A stretch of 64,000 bases of DNA from Polycyclovorans sp. (GTDB lineage: Bacteria > Pseudomonadota > Gammaproteobacteria > Nevskiales > Nevskiaceae): NCBI GenBank assembly GCA_002706265.1, contig PAKU01000013.1:1-64000 (forward strand), read 5' to 3'. The notes under the pieces were generated by a model. That model was not told the DNA's origin. It saw only the letters and a list, made by a program, of their open reading frames with translations, and did no database searches. Below, one piece after another: positions 18,290 to 27,216 of the stretch. Position 1 is the first letter of the stretch, and each line of letters starts with the position of its first letter. The position numbers and the translations under genes were made by a program.

Positions 18290-20268
18290 GGGGACGATGC
18301 GCCCGCAGCGGGCGTTGAAAGCAGGTGGATGCCGTAGTCAGGGCGGTAAACGGGATGGGCGTCGGGGAAGACGCGGCTGGGGTCGTAGGCCGCGATCGCC
18401 AGCGGATAGTGCATCAGTCCGCCGTAGACCGCGCGCGACTCCTGCAGGACCAGCGAGCCGATCCAGATCGGTTGCCCATCGGCACGCTTGGCCCCCGAGG
18501 CCCACAGGCGCAGCAGCAGTTGCCGGTCGCGATGGTCCTTGAGCGGGCGGCGCAGGCGCAACAGATCGCGCTCACCGGCATGAATCTGCGGCAGCACCGG
18601 CAGTTGTTGGATGGACTCGGGCGCGCTGAGCCAGCGCAGCACGTCACTGCTGGCCGCCGACGGCGGCGCCGACCAGCCATCGGCTTTCAGGTACGCCTCG
18701 ATGTCGGCCAGGCGGCCTGCCCACTGCAGATTGAAGGGCTGACGCGGCCGCCCTGCAATGTCCTGCCGCAGGGTCGGGAAGGCTTGATAGCCATCGACCT
18801 CCCATTGGGTGAGCGTGATGCGCGGCGTCGCCGGTTCCTGCTCGGCGCGCTGCTGAATGTCGGTCGCCCATTGCAGGCTGGTGGCCGCCACCAGCGTGAT
18901 GACCGCCACCAGAAGGGTTTCGCCGCGGTGAATCCGCACCGGGCGGTGCCGCCGCAGCCCCAGCCCCAGCAGCGCAGTCCAGATCAGGGCGATGCCCAGG
19001 TCAACCAGCACGTGGCTCCACCACTGCGCGCCGACGTACAGCCGTGCGGCGATGATCAACACGATGATGATGGCCGCCCAGCCGTAGTCGAAGCCGCGCT
19101 GTTGCATGGGCAGCCGGGTGGTCAACACCACCGGCAGAAAGGCGTAGATGATGATCGCCAGCACCAGGTCGCGTTCCGCGTAGCCGGGCGGCGCCGGCAG
19201 GCCAAAGTAGACGAACGGCGCGGGCAGGGTCGGGATCTGGGTCATGCCCAGCGACAGCGCCCAGCCGAAGGCAATGGCGGCCACCCAGTGCGCCGCCGCA
19301 CGTATTTTTTTCTGCACCACCAGGCTGGCCAGCACCGCAGCGGCCACCGGCACGTAGACCGGCCATTCTCCCAGGTGCAGGAACAGGCTGGCCACCGACA
19401 GCCCGTAGGCGGTGTGCAGCTCGCGCAGCCCCTGAAAAACCGTCGCGTCGGTCGGCCAGGGGTACTCGTGCAGGCTGGGCGACCCCACCAGATACAGCGC
19501 CAGCCCGCCCAGCGCGCCGAGCAGCACCGCCAGCAACATCAGCACCGGGGTTTCGGGCTGCTGCGGGTCGGCGAGCTTGGCGCCAAACAGGCCCAGTCGC
19601 CGATAGCGCCGCGACATGTCCAGCAGCCCCCCCGCCCAGCGCTCGGCGTACACCGAGGCACTGAGCAGTGCCAGGCGGGTCAGCACCACCGCCCCCCAAC
19701 TGAGCAGCACGATGCAGACCAGCAGCAGCGCCAGCCGTCCGGCCACCTCGGCCGCCAGCCCCAGGGAGGCGCCAAACACCACACCCGGCATGACGAATGC
19801 CAGCGCCCAGCCCATGGCCGCCACGGCGTCCGCCGCCAGAAACAGGCTCCATTGCATCCCCGAGGCCCCGGCCACGGTGGGCAGGATGGCGCGCAGGGGC
19901 CCGAGAAATCGGGCAAGAAAAATGCCCTTGCCGCCATGACGGTCAAAAAAAAGCTGTGCCCGGTCGATCAATTTTTGTCGGCGCGGACTCCAGGGGTGAT
20001 CCAGCAATCGGCGCCCGTAGCGCCGCCCCACCCAGAACGACAGGGCGTCACCGCTGACGCCTCCGGCCGCCGCCACGAGCAGGGTTGTCCACAGGGGCAG
20101 CACGTCCAGTGCCACCAGTGCGCCCATGGAGAACAGCACCAGTCCGGCGGGCACGAACACGCCGATGATGAACACGGCATCGGTCGCGGCGGCCAGGTAC
20201 AGGGTCAGCAGTGCCCATCCAGGGTGGGCCTCGGTCCACGCCAGAAAGCTCTGCGCCAGATCGGTCAT
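18286..20268 (-). CDS. DedA-PAP2-LssY fusion membrane protein
   Basis: The start at 20268 overlaps the hemL stop (ATGA) and gives 660 residues. Residues about 1-210 form a DedA/VTT domain ([47 protein letters not shown]). Residues about 220-430 resemble a membrane PAP2 phosphatase, and about 450-650 an LssY C-terminal domain ([14 protein letters not shown] to the end). In the PAP2 part the usual PSGH reads PPGYA and the SRxYxGxH motif reads [14 protein letters not shown], so two catalytic His positions are lost. DedA proteins act as undecaprenyl-phosphate or phospholipid transporters; the rest may bind lipid rather than hydrolyse it. Its stop overlaps ftsY. Confidence 0.85.
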   Translation of the reverse strand: MTDLAQSFLAWTEAHPGWALLTLYLAAATDAVFIIGVFVPAGLVLFSMGALVALDVLPLWTTLLVAAAGGVSGDALSFWVGRRYGRRLLDHPWSPRRQKLIDRAQLFFDRHGGKGIFLARFLGPLRAILPTVAGASGMQWSLFLAADAVAAMGWALAFVMPGVVFGASLGLAAEVAGRLALLLVCIVLLSWGAVVLTRLALLSASVYAERWAGGLLDMSRRYRRLGLFGAKLADPQQPETPVLMLLAVLLGALGGLALYLVGSPSLHEYPWPTDATVFQGLRELHTAYGLSVASLFLHLGEWPVYVPVAAAVLASLVVQKKIRAAAHWVAAIAFGWALSLGMTQIPTLPAPFVYFGLPAPPGYAERDLVLAIIIYAFLPVVLTTRLPMQQRGFDYGWAAIIIVLIIAARLYVGAQWWSHVLVDLGIALIWTALLGLGLRRHRPVRIHRGETLLVAVITLVAATSLQWATDIQQRAEQEPATPRITLTQWEVDGYQAFPTLRQDIAGRPRQPFNLQWAGRLADIEAYLKADGWSAPPSAASSDVLRWLSAPESIQQLPVLPQIHAGERDLLRLRRPLKDHRDRQLLLRLWASGAKRADGQPIWIGSLVLQESRAVYGGLMHYPLAIAAYDPSRVFPDAHPVYRPDYGIHLLSTPAAGASSP

Positions 20269-21560
20269 CGCGCCAATGCAAACGCCTCGGCGGCGGCGGT
20301 CAGGGTGTGCGCGAGCTCGGCCTCGCCGTGTCGCAGGCTGACAAAGCCCGCCTCGAAGGCCGACGGCGCCAGATACACGCCGCGCGCCAGCATGGCGTGG
20401 AAGAAGCGGTTGAAGCGGGCGCCGTCGCAGGCCCGCGCGTCGGCATATCCGCGGATGGGCCCGGCGCCGAAGAACAGGCCGAACATGCTGCCCAGCCGAG
20501 TGGTCGTGAAGGCCACCCCGGCGGCGTCTGCCGCGGCCTGCAGTCCGGTGCACAGTTGCTCGGTGCGGGCCGCGAGTGTGGGGTAGACCGGGCCATCGGC
20601 CAGCCGTTGCAGGGTCGCCAGCCCGGCCGTGACCGCCATGGGGTTCCCCGACAGCGTGCCCGCCTGATACACCGGGCCAACCGGTGAAAGGTGTTGCATC
20701 AGCTCGTGACGACCGCCAAAAGCGCCCATCGGGAGGCCGCCGCCGATGATCTTGCCCAGGGTCACCAGATCGGGTGTGATGCCGTACACGCCGGCCGCGC
20801 CCTGCGGGCCGACGCGGAAGCCGGTCATGACCTCGTCGAAGATCAGCACCGCGCCGGTGGCGGTGGCGCGCTCGCGCAGACCCTGCAGAAAGCCGGGCTG
20901 CGGCAGGATGCAGTTCATGTTGCCGGCAACCGGCTCGATGATGATCGCGGCCAGTTGCGCGCCATGTTCGGCCAGCAGTGCGTCGACGCTGTCGAGGTCG
21001 TTGTAGGTCGCGGTGAGCGTGTACCGGGCCAGTTCTGCAGGCACACCCGGCGACGTGGGAACGCCGAAGGTCAGCAGCCCCGAGCCGGCCTTGACCAGCA
21101 GCGCGTCGCCGTGACCGTGGTAACAGCCCTCGAACTTGAGAATGTAATCGCGCCCGGTGGCGCCGCGCGCCAGTCGCAGGGCGCTCATCGTCGCCTCGGT
21201 GCCGCTGGAGCACAGACGCACCTGCGCCATGCCCGGCACCCGTTCGCAGAGCAGCTCGGCGAGCGTCACTTCGGCCGCCGTCGGCGCCCCGTAGGACATG
21301 CCGATGTCGAGCTGCGCGTGCAGCGCGGCCGTCACTTCGGCAGGGCGGTGGCCGAGAATCATCGGCCCCCACGAGCCGACGTAATCGACATAGCGCTGGC
21401 CATCGACGTCGGTGATCCATGCGCCGTCGGCGCCGGCGATGAAACGCGGCACACCGCCGACGCTGCGAAAGGCGCGCACCGGCGAATTGACGCCGCCGGG
21501 GATGGTGTTCTGGGCGCGCTCAAACAGCGCGGTGGACTGCGGAGGCTGCTGGGGCGTCAC
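20265..21560 (-). CDS. hemL: glutamate-1-semialdehyde 2,1-aminomutase HemL
   Basis: HemL forms 5-aminolevulinate from glutamate-1-semialdehyde in C5 heme synthesis. The 431-residue PLP enzyme has the start [15 protein letters not shown], the [14 protein letters not shown] segment, the cofactor region [12 protein letters not shown] and the catalytic lysine in [18 protein letters not shown]. It is the first gene of a chain of five overlapping minus-strand genes (hemL, DedA fusion, ftsY, ftsE, ftsX). A 20-base palindrome lies 12 bases upstream of its start. Confidence 0.97.
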   Translation of the reverse strand: MTPQQPPQSTALFERAQNTIPGGVNSPVRAFRSVGGVPRFIAGADGAWITDVDGQRYVDYVGSWGPMILGHRPAEVTAALHAQLDIGMSYGAPTAAEVTLAELLCERVPGMAQVRLCSSGTEATMSALRLARGATGRDYILKFEGCYHGHGDALLVKAGSGLLTFGVPTSPGVPAELARYTLTATYNDLDSVDALLAEHGAQLAAIIIEPVAGNMNCILPQPGFLQGLRERATATGAVLIFDEVMTGFRVGPQGAAGVYGITPDLVTLGKIIGGGLPMGAFGGRHELMQHLSPVGPVYQAGTLSGNPMAVTAGLATLQRLADGPVYPTLAARTEQLCTGLQAAADAAGVAFTTTRLGSMFGLFFGAGPIRGYADARACDGARFNRFFHAMLARGVYLAPSAFEAGFVSLRHGEAELAHTLTAAAEAFALAR

Positions 21561-21572
21561 GGCGAAATCCTC

Positions 21573-21592
21573 GTCACTGGCGGGTCAGTGAC
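21573..21592. repeat. perfect inverted repeat upstream of hemL
   Basis: GTCACTG, six bases, CAGTGAC forms a perfect seven-base inverted repeat 12 bases before the hemL start, in the 64-base gap after thiE. It could be a regulator binding site or an RNA hairpin at the 5' end of the hemL message. No T-run follows on the minus strand, so it is not a clear terminator. The regulator is unknown. Confidence 0.45.
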
Positions 21593-21624
21593 CTGATGCG
21601 GTGGGGGAACGGGGCAACGGCGCC

Positions 21625-22257
21625 TCAATTGTACGGGCCCAGCCCTCGCAGGTAGGCACGCGCGGCCAGTTCGATGTCGTCGGCGCCAAACAGACCGTCG
21701 ACCACCGCGATCAACCGTGCTCCGGTGGCCGTGACCGCCGGCAGCCGCGCCGGCGTGATGCCGCCGATGGCGCACACCGGTACCGGCAGCGACCGCGCCG
21801 CCTCGCGCAGCGTTTCGAGCCGCGCCGGTGGCGCGTCGGGCTTGGTGTTCGACGGATAGAGCCGACCGAAAGCGACATAGCTCGCGCCGTGGTCAACGGC
21901 CCGCCGCGCGCGGGCCAGGTCATCGCCGCAGGTCACGCCCAGCACGCGGTTCGCCCCCAGTTGCGCGCGCGCGCTGCCGAGGTCGCCATCGCCGGCACCG
22001 AGGTGGACGCCGTCGGCATCGACCGCCAGCGCCAGTGGCAGGTCATCGTTGACGATCAGCCCCGCGCCGTGCGCATGGCAGCAGCTCACCAGCGCGGCGG
22101 CGCGGCGCAGGCGCTGCGCCGCACTGGCGTGCTTGTCGCGGTACTGCACCCAGCGCGCGCCGCCGCGCAGCGCCGCCGTGACGGCGGCCAGCAGGCGCGC
22201 GTCGTCGGCACAGACGGCCGCCGAGGTGATGGCGTACAGCCCGGCCAGGGGCGGCAT
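21625..22257 (-). CDS. thiE: thiamine phosphate synthase ThiE
   Basis: ThiE joins HMP diphosphate and thiazole phosphate. The 210-residue TIM barrel shows LYAITSA, WVQYRDKHAS (phosphate and Mg site), LIVNDDLPLALAVDADGVHLGAGD, GVTCGDDLARA, YVAFGRLYPSNTKPDA and VCAIGGITP, all typical. The ATG at 22257 shares one base with the thiD stop (TGATG), so the pair is coupled. In the second half GRLYPSNTK corresponds to the usual GPIFPTxTK motif. Confidence 0.94.
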   Translation of the reverse strand: MPPLAGLYAITSAAVCADDARLLAAVTAALRGGARWVQYRDKHASAAQRLRRAAALVSCCHAHGAGLIVNDDLPLALAVDADGVHLGAGDGDLGSARAQLGANRVLGVTCGDDLARARRAVDHGASYVAFGRLYPSNTKPDAPPARLETLREAARSLPVPVCAIGGITPARLPAVTATGARLIAVVDGLFGADDIELAARAYLRGLGPYN

Positions 22258-23015
22258 CACCGACCCGGGATCCAGCGGCCGCCACCCAGCGGCCAGGCGT
22301 TCGCCAAGGCGGTGCGGGTGGCCGCAAGCGCGCCCGGAACGGCGGCGCGAGGCGTGTCGCCGCGCGCCATGCGCCCGGCCAGCGCCGCCGACAAGGTGCA
22401 GCCGGCACCGCGAAAGCGTTGTGGCAGCCGCGCGTGATGCGACGCGAAGTGCCCCCCGGCGTCGGCAAAGCCGTGCCACACCGATTCATCCTGGGTGTCG
22501 CCGCCGGTCACCAGCACGGCGTCGACGCCCCAGAGCGCCCGCAGTCGTGCGGCCATGTCGGCGCGATCGGTCGGTAAGTCCAGCAGCGCTGCGGCCTCGT
22601 CAAGGTTCGGCGTCAGCAGGGTCGCGGCGCGCAGCAGCGGCGCCAGCGCATCGCGCGAACTCAGTCCGGCACCCCCGCCGGCCCGCAGGATGGGGTCCAC
22701 CACCATCGGCACGCCCAGGGCCTTCACCTGTTCGGCGATCCAGGTCGCCTGCTCGGCATTCGCCACCAGCCCGACCTTGACCGCGTCGGGACGAATGCCG
22801 TCGGCCTGCAAGGCGGCCCACTGGGCGGCGAGGGTGTCCACGGCCACCGGCAGCACCGCCGTGACGTTGTGGGTGTCCTGCACGGTCAGGGCGGTGACCA
22901 GGCTGATGGCGTGGACCCCCAGGCCGTGCAGCACGTCGATCTCGGCGTGCAGGCCGGCGGCACCGGTGGGGTCGACGCCGGAAATGCACAGCACCACGGG
23001 GCGGGCGACCGTCAT
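22257..23015 (-). CDS. thiD: hydroxymethylpyrimidine/phosphomethylpyrimidine kinase ThiD
   Basis: ThiD phosphorylates HMP and HMP-phosphate in thiamine synthesis and salvage. The 252-residue ribokinase-fold protein begins with VLCISGVDPTGAAGLHAEID, and has GVPMVVDPILRAGGGAGL and the anion-hole segment GAGCTLSAALAG near residue 205. The family consensus there is usually GTGC; the second residue here is Ala. The ATG at 23015 gives the usual start; the longer open frame upstream is not supported. No TPP riboswitch is recognisable in front. Confidence 0.93.
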   Translation of the reverse strand: MTVARPVVLCISGVDPTGAAGLHAEIDVLHGLGVHAISLVTALTVQDTHNVTAVLPVAVDTLAAQWAALQADGIRPDAVKVGLVANAEQATWIAEQVKALGVPMVVDPILRAGGGAGLSSRDALAPLLRAATLLTPNLDEAAALLDLPTDRADMAARLRALWGVDAVLVTGGDTQDESVWHGFADAGGHFASHHARLPQRFRGAGCTLSAALAGRMARGDTPRAAVPGALAATRTALANAWPLGGGRWIPGR

Positions 23016-23396
23016 CACAGGTTCTGGCTTGAAGCGAGGGTCTGCAGCATACCGATCCGCCCGGACGCCAGGCAGCCAGCCGCGACTTATGCGCAGCGCC
23101 GGCAGGCGGCGGTGGCGTCCGGCCGGGATCGCCACGCCGCGCCGAGGTTATTTCTCAAGATGCTGAAAAACATGAACAAATTTTTGTGGTCAGAAAAGCG
23201 GCAAGGCGTAAAAAACCTTGCGGGCGTGGGCGCTTACTCAAAAATGTCACGCGCTATTCACATTGTTGTCCACAGGCGATGTGCGTAACTGAAAATAGCC
23301 TTTCAGGGCATCAGCTTAGAAGACATAGTGAATGTGACTTGAGACGTCTTGCGACGCGTGCCGCCACCGACCGGCCTTGACAGGCGCCGCGCCGGT
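23016..23396. other. AT-rich noncoding island with DnaA-box-like sites
   Basis: This 381-base gap between fbpC and thiD holds no credible gene. The part from about 23140 to 23345 is far poorer in G+C than the surroundings. It contains three 9-mers close to the DnaA box TTATnCACA within 35 bases: CTATTCACA (23254-23262), TTGTCCACA (23266-23274), and TTACGCACA on the minus strand (23280-23288). The pair GCTATT/AATAGC (23253-23258 and 23294-23299) encloses them. A small hairpin, GCAAGG/CCTTGC, lies at 23201-23221. It must also hold the thiDE promoter. Whether DnaA binds here is untested. Confidence 0.5.
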
Positions 23397-24428
23397 TCAG
23401 CGGCGGTCGTCGACCGCGTAGGCAATCACGTGGTCCATCGCCAGGCGGATGCCGATGTCGCAACCGATGGGGTGATCGTGATGGCTGGGCACCAGCGCCT
23501 GCAGTTCTTCGCCGCCGGCCAGCCGCAGGCGGTAAAGGAACACCGCGCCCCTGAAATAGCGCGCCTCGACCCGCGCCTTGAGCGGGCTGTCGTCGTCGTG
23601 AAGGATGTCATCGGGGCGTAACAGGACTTCGACCGGCCCGTCGGGTCCTGCGCTGGCCAACTCGCCCAGCGGCAACGTGATGCGCCCCTCGCGGCGCTGC
23701 GCGCGCAGCAGCAGGCCCTCGCCGATGAAGTCCGCGACGTGCCGGTTGGCCGGCCGGTGATACAGCGCGTAGCCGCGATCCCATTGCAGCAGCGCGCCGT
23801 CGTGCATCACGCCGATGCGGTCGGCAAAGGCGAAGGCCTCCTGCTGTGCGTGGGTGACCATCAACGCGGTGGTGCCCAGGCCCTTGAGCAGCGTGCGGAC
23901 CTCCAGGGCCAGCGATTCCCGCAGGGCGGTGTCGAGCGCCGAAAACGGCTCGTCGAGCAGTAGCAATCGGGGCTGCGCGGCCAGCGCGCGGGCCAGCGCC
24001 ACGCGTTGCTGCTGGCCGCCGCTGAGCTGGTGTGGGTAGGCGCGCGCTCGGTCACCCAGACCGACGCGCTCCAGCCACTGGCTGGCCTGTTGGCGGCGCT
24101 GCCCTCGGGGCAGGCGGTGCAGCCCCAGCGCGACGTTGTCGAGGCTGTTCAGGTGGCCGAGCAGCGCCAGATCCTGAAACACCATGCCAATGCCGCGCCG
24201 CTCGGGGGCGACGCGATGCCCGGCCGACGACAGGGTAGATCCGGCAACGACGATCTGCCCGTCGGTGATCGGCTCCAGACCGGCAATGGCCCTGAGCAGG
24301 CTGGTCTTGCCGCAGCCGGACGGCCCCAGCAGACAGCCAATGTCGCCGGCGGCCAAGGTCAACGAAACGCCGCGCAGAATCGGCGTGCGGTCATAGCGCA
24401 GGCCCACGGCTTGCACCTCAAGAGACAT
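23397..24428 (-). CDS. fbpC: Fe(III) ABC transporter ATP-binding protein FbpC
   Basis: This 343-residue ATPase of the FbpC/AfuC group energises ferric iron uptake. It shows Walker A GPSGCGKTS near residue 38, Q-loop FQDLALLGHL, signature LSGGQQQRVALARAL and Walker B LLLLDEPFSALD. A C-terminal TOBE-type domain of about 100 residues follows (VEVLLRPDDIL). The ATG at 24428 overlaps the permease gene by 11 bases. Cognate permease and binding protein are immediately upstream. Confidence 0.92.
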   Translation of the reverse strand: MSLEVQAVGLRYDRTPILRGVSLTLAAGDIGCLLGPSGCGKTSLLRAIAGLEPITDGQIVVAGSTLSSAGHRVAPERRGIGMVFQDLALLGHLNSLDNVALGLHRLPRGQRRQQASQWLERVGLGDRARAYPHQLSGGQQQRVALARALAAQPRLLLLDEPFSALDTALRESLALEVRTLLKGLGTTALMVTHAQQEAFAFADRIGVMHDGALLQWDRGYALYHRPANRHVADFIGEGLLLRAQRREGRITLPLGELASAGPDGPVEVLLRPDDILHDDDSPLKARVEARYFRGAVFLYRLRLAGGEELQALVPSHHDHPIGCDIGIRLAMDHVIAYAVDDRR

Positions 24429-26040
24429 GGTCGGCCTTTGGGTTGAACACGCGGGTGAGCAGCAGCACCGGCAGCAGGCCGGCGGCGACAATGGCCAGCG
24501 ACGGCGCCCCGGCATCGGCCCACTGGCCTTCACGGGTGAACTCGAAGACCCGCACCGCCAGGGTGTCCCAGCCGAAGGGACGCATCATCAGGGTGATCGG
24601 CATTTCCTTCATGACATCGACAAATACCAGCAGCGCGGCGGTGAGCATCGCCATGTTCAGCGGCGGCAGATACACCCGCTGCAGCCGCGCCAGCCGGCCG
24701 ACGCCCAGCAGGCGCGCGGCGTCGTCCACCGACGGCGACAGGCGCATCAACTGGGTGTGCAGCGGCGTGTGCGCCACGGCCATGAAACGCACCGCATAGG
24801 CCAGCAGCAACAGACTGACCCCGCCGTGCACCATCCACGCCAGATCGAACTGTTGATTGAGCCACTGGATACCGCCGGCGTAAGGCACGAACAGTCCCAG
24901 CGCCAGCAGCGGGCCGGGCAGGGCGTAGCCCAGGGTCGCCACGGTTTGCAGGGTGGCGAGGCGTCGGCCGGGCGTGGTGCGTGCGACCAGGGCCAGCAGC
25001 ACGGCGGCCGTGACCGTCAGGCCTGCCGCCATGGCCGCCAGCGCCAGCGAGCGGCCGGCCAGCGGCAGCAGTTGCGAGATCGGCGCCGCCGCCGACAGCG
25101 CCCAGTGACCGAGTTGCAGCACCGGCAGAGCGAAGCCCAGCAGCAGCACGCCGCCGCACAAGCCGCTCGCCGCCCAGCGCCAGCGGCCCAGAGACAGCGG
25201 CGCCTGCGCGCCTTGCGCACTGACGAAGCGGGCGCTGCGGCGGCTGAGGCGCTCGGCCATCACCAGCAGCGCCACCACCACCAGCATCACCAGCGCCAGT
25301 TGCAGCGCCACGTCAATCGAGAACAGCGCGAACCAGGCGCGGTAGATCGCCGTGGTGAACGTGGTCACGCCAAAGGCGCTGACGGTGCCAAAGTCGGCAA
25401 GCGTCTCCATCAGCGCCAGCAGCGCGCCACCCAGAATCCATGGCCGCGCCTGCGGCAGCAGCACCCGCCAGAACGCCTGCCACGGCGTAAAGCCCATCAG
25501 CCGCGCCGCCTCAAGGGTGCGTGCGCCCTGGCTGACGAAGGCGCCGCGGGCAACCAGATAGACATACGGATAAAGCGTCAGTGTCAAAGTCAAAATCAGC
25601 CCGGCCACACTGCGAATCGGCGGCACGGGGAGCCCGACCGCACGCAGTGCCGTGGCCAGCGGCCCGGCAAAGTCGAGCTGGCCGATGACGACCGTCGCCA
25701 GCACGTAGCCCGGCATCGCCATCGGCAGCAGCAGGGCGACGGCAAACACCCGCCGCCCGGGGAAGTCGGTCAGCGCCACCAGCGCCGCGAGGGCCGTGCC
25801 GAGCACCGTCACGCCCAGCCCGACACCGAGCATGATCAGCGCCGTGTTGCCCAGCACTTCGGGCAGCCAGTAGTCGAGCAGGTGCGCCCACACCGTGGGC
25901 TCGAAGCGCGCAAGGCTGGCGAGCAGCGTGGCGATGACCGCGAAGACCGGCGCCGCAATCAGCAGCGCCAGCGCTGTTTTGGCGGCGCCCGACCGGTTGT
26001 CGGGCCCGCGCGTGATCGCGATCTCAGCGGTAGCCGACAC
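24418..26040 (-). CDS. fbpB: Fe(III) ABC transporter permease FbpB
   Basis: The 540-residue permease contains two homologous halves, each with six or so helices and an EAA-like loop (TLEAARLMGFTPWQAFWRVLLP in the first half, SVDDAARLLGVGRLARLQRVYLP in the second, in part). This fused form is typical of FbpB/SfuB ferric transporters. It starts with GTG at 26040, overlapping the end of fbpA by 17 bases, and its own end overlaps fbpC. Thiamine or spermidine permeases look similar, but the Fbp-type binding protein decides the assignment. Confidence 0.92.
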   Translation of the reverse strand: MSATAEIAITRGPDNRSGAAKTALALLIAAPVFAVIATLLASLARFEPTVWAHLLDYWLPEVLGNTALIMLGVGLGVTVLGTALAALVALTDFPGRRVFAVALLLPMAMPGYVLATVVIGQLDFAGPLATALRAVGLPVPPIRSVAGLILTLTLTLYPYVYLVARGAFVSQGARTLEAARLMGFTPWQAFWRVLLPQARPWILGGALLALMETLADFGTVSAFGVTTFTTAIYRAWFALFSIDVALQLALVMLVVVALLVMAERLSRRSARFVSAQGAQAPLSLGRWRWAASGLCGGVLLLGFALPVLQLGHWALSAAAPISQLLPLAGRSLALAAMAAGLTVTAAVLLALVARTTPGRRLATLQTVATLGYALPGPLLALGLFVPYAGGIQWLNQQFDLAWMVHGGVSLLLLAYAVRFMAVAHTPLHTQLMRLSPSVDDAARLLGVGRLARLQRVYLPPLNMAMLTAALLVFVDVMKEMPITLMMRPFGWDTLAVRVFEFTREGQWADAGAPSLAIVAAGLLPVLLLTRVFNPKADHVS

Positions 26041-27040
26041 GGTCCATGAGCGTCACCGCCTCCACCTGGCGGCGACCGGCTTCCGAGACGTTGATCAGGT
26101 CTTGCCGGAAGCGGCCCCAAGCGGCGACCTGCGGGTCCATCGGCACATCCGGGTTGGCGGGATATTCCTGGTTCAAGCTCGCGAACAGCGCCTGCGCGTC
26201 GTCGGCGCTCAGCCATTCGAGCAGTGCCTGTGCCGCCTCGGGGTGCGGAGCATGGCGGGTGATGCCGGCGCCCGATACGTTGACGTGCACGCCGCGCTCG
26301 CCCTCACCCTGGTTGGGGAAAAACAGCTTCAGCGGCAGGTCGGGATTCTCGCTTTGCAGGCGGCCAAAGTAGTAGGTGTTGACGATGCCGACATCGCACT
26401 GCCCGGCGAGGATGGCCTCCATCACCTGCGTGTCGTTGGCAAACGGTGCGGCGGCGAGGTTGTCGATCCAGCCGCGCAAGGTCACCTCGGTGGCCTCGCG
26501 GCCCTGCTGGGCAATCATCATCGCCACCAGCGACTGGTTGTAGACCTTTTGTGAGGTGCGCAGGCACAGCCGGCCTTTCCAGGTGTCATCACCCAGCGCC
26601 TCGTAGGTGGACAGCGCGTCGGCGTCGACGCGGTCACTGGCGTAGACCAGCGTGCGGGCGCGAACCGACAGCCCGAACCAGCGGTTGTCGGGGTCACGCA
26701 GGTGCGCCGGAATGTTCTTGGCCAACACGGCCGAGTCGGTGGCCTGCAACAGGTTGCGCTCGGCCGCCTGCCAGAGATTGCCGGCGTCGACGGTGATCAG
26801 CAGGTCGGCGGGCGAGGCCTTGCCCTCGGCCTGCAGACGCTGCATCAGCGCGCCTTCGCTGTCCGACAGCACCTTGATTTCGACCCCGGTTTCGGCGGTG
26901 TAACGCGCGAACAGCGGCTCGATCAGTTGCTGGGCGCGGGCCGAGTAGACCACCAGCGTCGGTGGTTCGGCGGCCAGCGCCAGGGCCGGCGCCAGTGCCA
27001 GCAGGGTGAGACTCAGCGTGCGCAGCAGAGACCGTTGCAT
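26024..27040 (-). CDS. fbpA: Fe(III)-binding periplasmic protein FbpA
   Basis: A signal peptide (LLRTLSLTLLALAPALALAA) precedes a 315-residue mature type II periplasmic binding protein. The opening LVVYSARAQQLIEPLF and the paired tyrosines in VNTYYFGRL, which coordinate Fe(III) in the FbpA/FutA family, support ferric iron as ligand. Further landmarks are WFGLSVRARTLVYASDRV and NVSGAGITRHAPH. A Fur-box-like palindrome lies 10 bases upstream of the start, in agreement with iron regulation of the whole fbpABC operon. Confidence 0.93.
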   Translation of the reverse strand: MQRSLLRTLSLTLLALAPALALAAEPPTLVVYSARAQQLIEPLFARYTAETGVEIKVLSDSEGALMQRLQAEGKASPADLLITVDAGNLWQAAERNLLQATDSAVLAKNIPAHLRDPDNRWFGLSVRARTLVYASDRVDADALSTYEALGDDTWKGRLCLRTSQKVYNQSLVAMMIAQQGREATEVTLRGWIDNLAAAPFANDTQVMEAILAGQCDVGIVNTYYFGRLQSENPDLPLKLFFPNQGEGERGVHVNVSGAGITRHAPHPEAAQALLEWLSADDAQALFASLNQEYPANPDVPMDPQVAAWGRFRQDLINVSEAGRRQVEAVTLMDRVGYR

Positions 27041-27049
27041 AACCGTTCC

Positions 27050-27070
27050 AAATGAGAATTGATCTCAAAT
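27050..27070. promoter_or_regulatory. Fur-box-like operator upstream of fbpABC
   Basis: The site AAATGAGAATTGATCTCAAAT resembles Fur boxes of the AATGAGAATnATTCTCATT type: the left arm TGAGAAT is intact and the right arm ATCTCA is close. It lies 10 bases from the fbpA start, where a repressor would block the promoter. Repression by Fe-Fur is the expected control for a ferric transporter. The match is partial, so confidence is moderate. Confidence 0.65.
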
Positions 27071-27120
27071 ATTACCGCAGGCGGGTCGACCTCGTGCGGC
27101 ATGGGTCGGCGGTAACCGCA

Positions 27121-27147
27121 GAAAAGCCCGGCGCGGGCGCCGGGCTT
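27121..27147 (-). terminator. intrinsic terminator of the ctpA transcript
   Basis: AAGCCCGGCG (27124-27133) and CGCCGGGCTT (27138-27147) form a ten-base stem with a four-base loop. On the minus strand the stem runs into TTTTC. It lies about 70 bases past the ctpA stop and before fbpA, so it would separate ctpA from the iron operon. Confidence 0.8.
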
Positions 27148-27216
27148 GGTGGGGACCTGTGGCAGCATTCGGCAAGCGCGTTGACAACCGCCGCAGCCGG
27201 TCTGCAGGTCGCGCGA

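Noticed and set aside
18286..21420. A 1044-codon minus-strand frame spanning hemL and the DedA fusion
   Set aside because: Its first third is out of frame with HemL and is Arg-rich noise; the real gene starts at 20268.
23140..23345. Chromosomal origin oriC
   Set aside because: Only three imperfect DnaA-box-like sites, and none of the usual neighbours (dnaA, dnaN, gidA, rpmH). Kept only as a noncoding island to check.
23016..23396. TPP riboswitch in front of thiD
   Set aside because: No THI-box elements (such as CTGAGA and the conserved ACCTGAT core) could be found on the minus strand.
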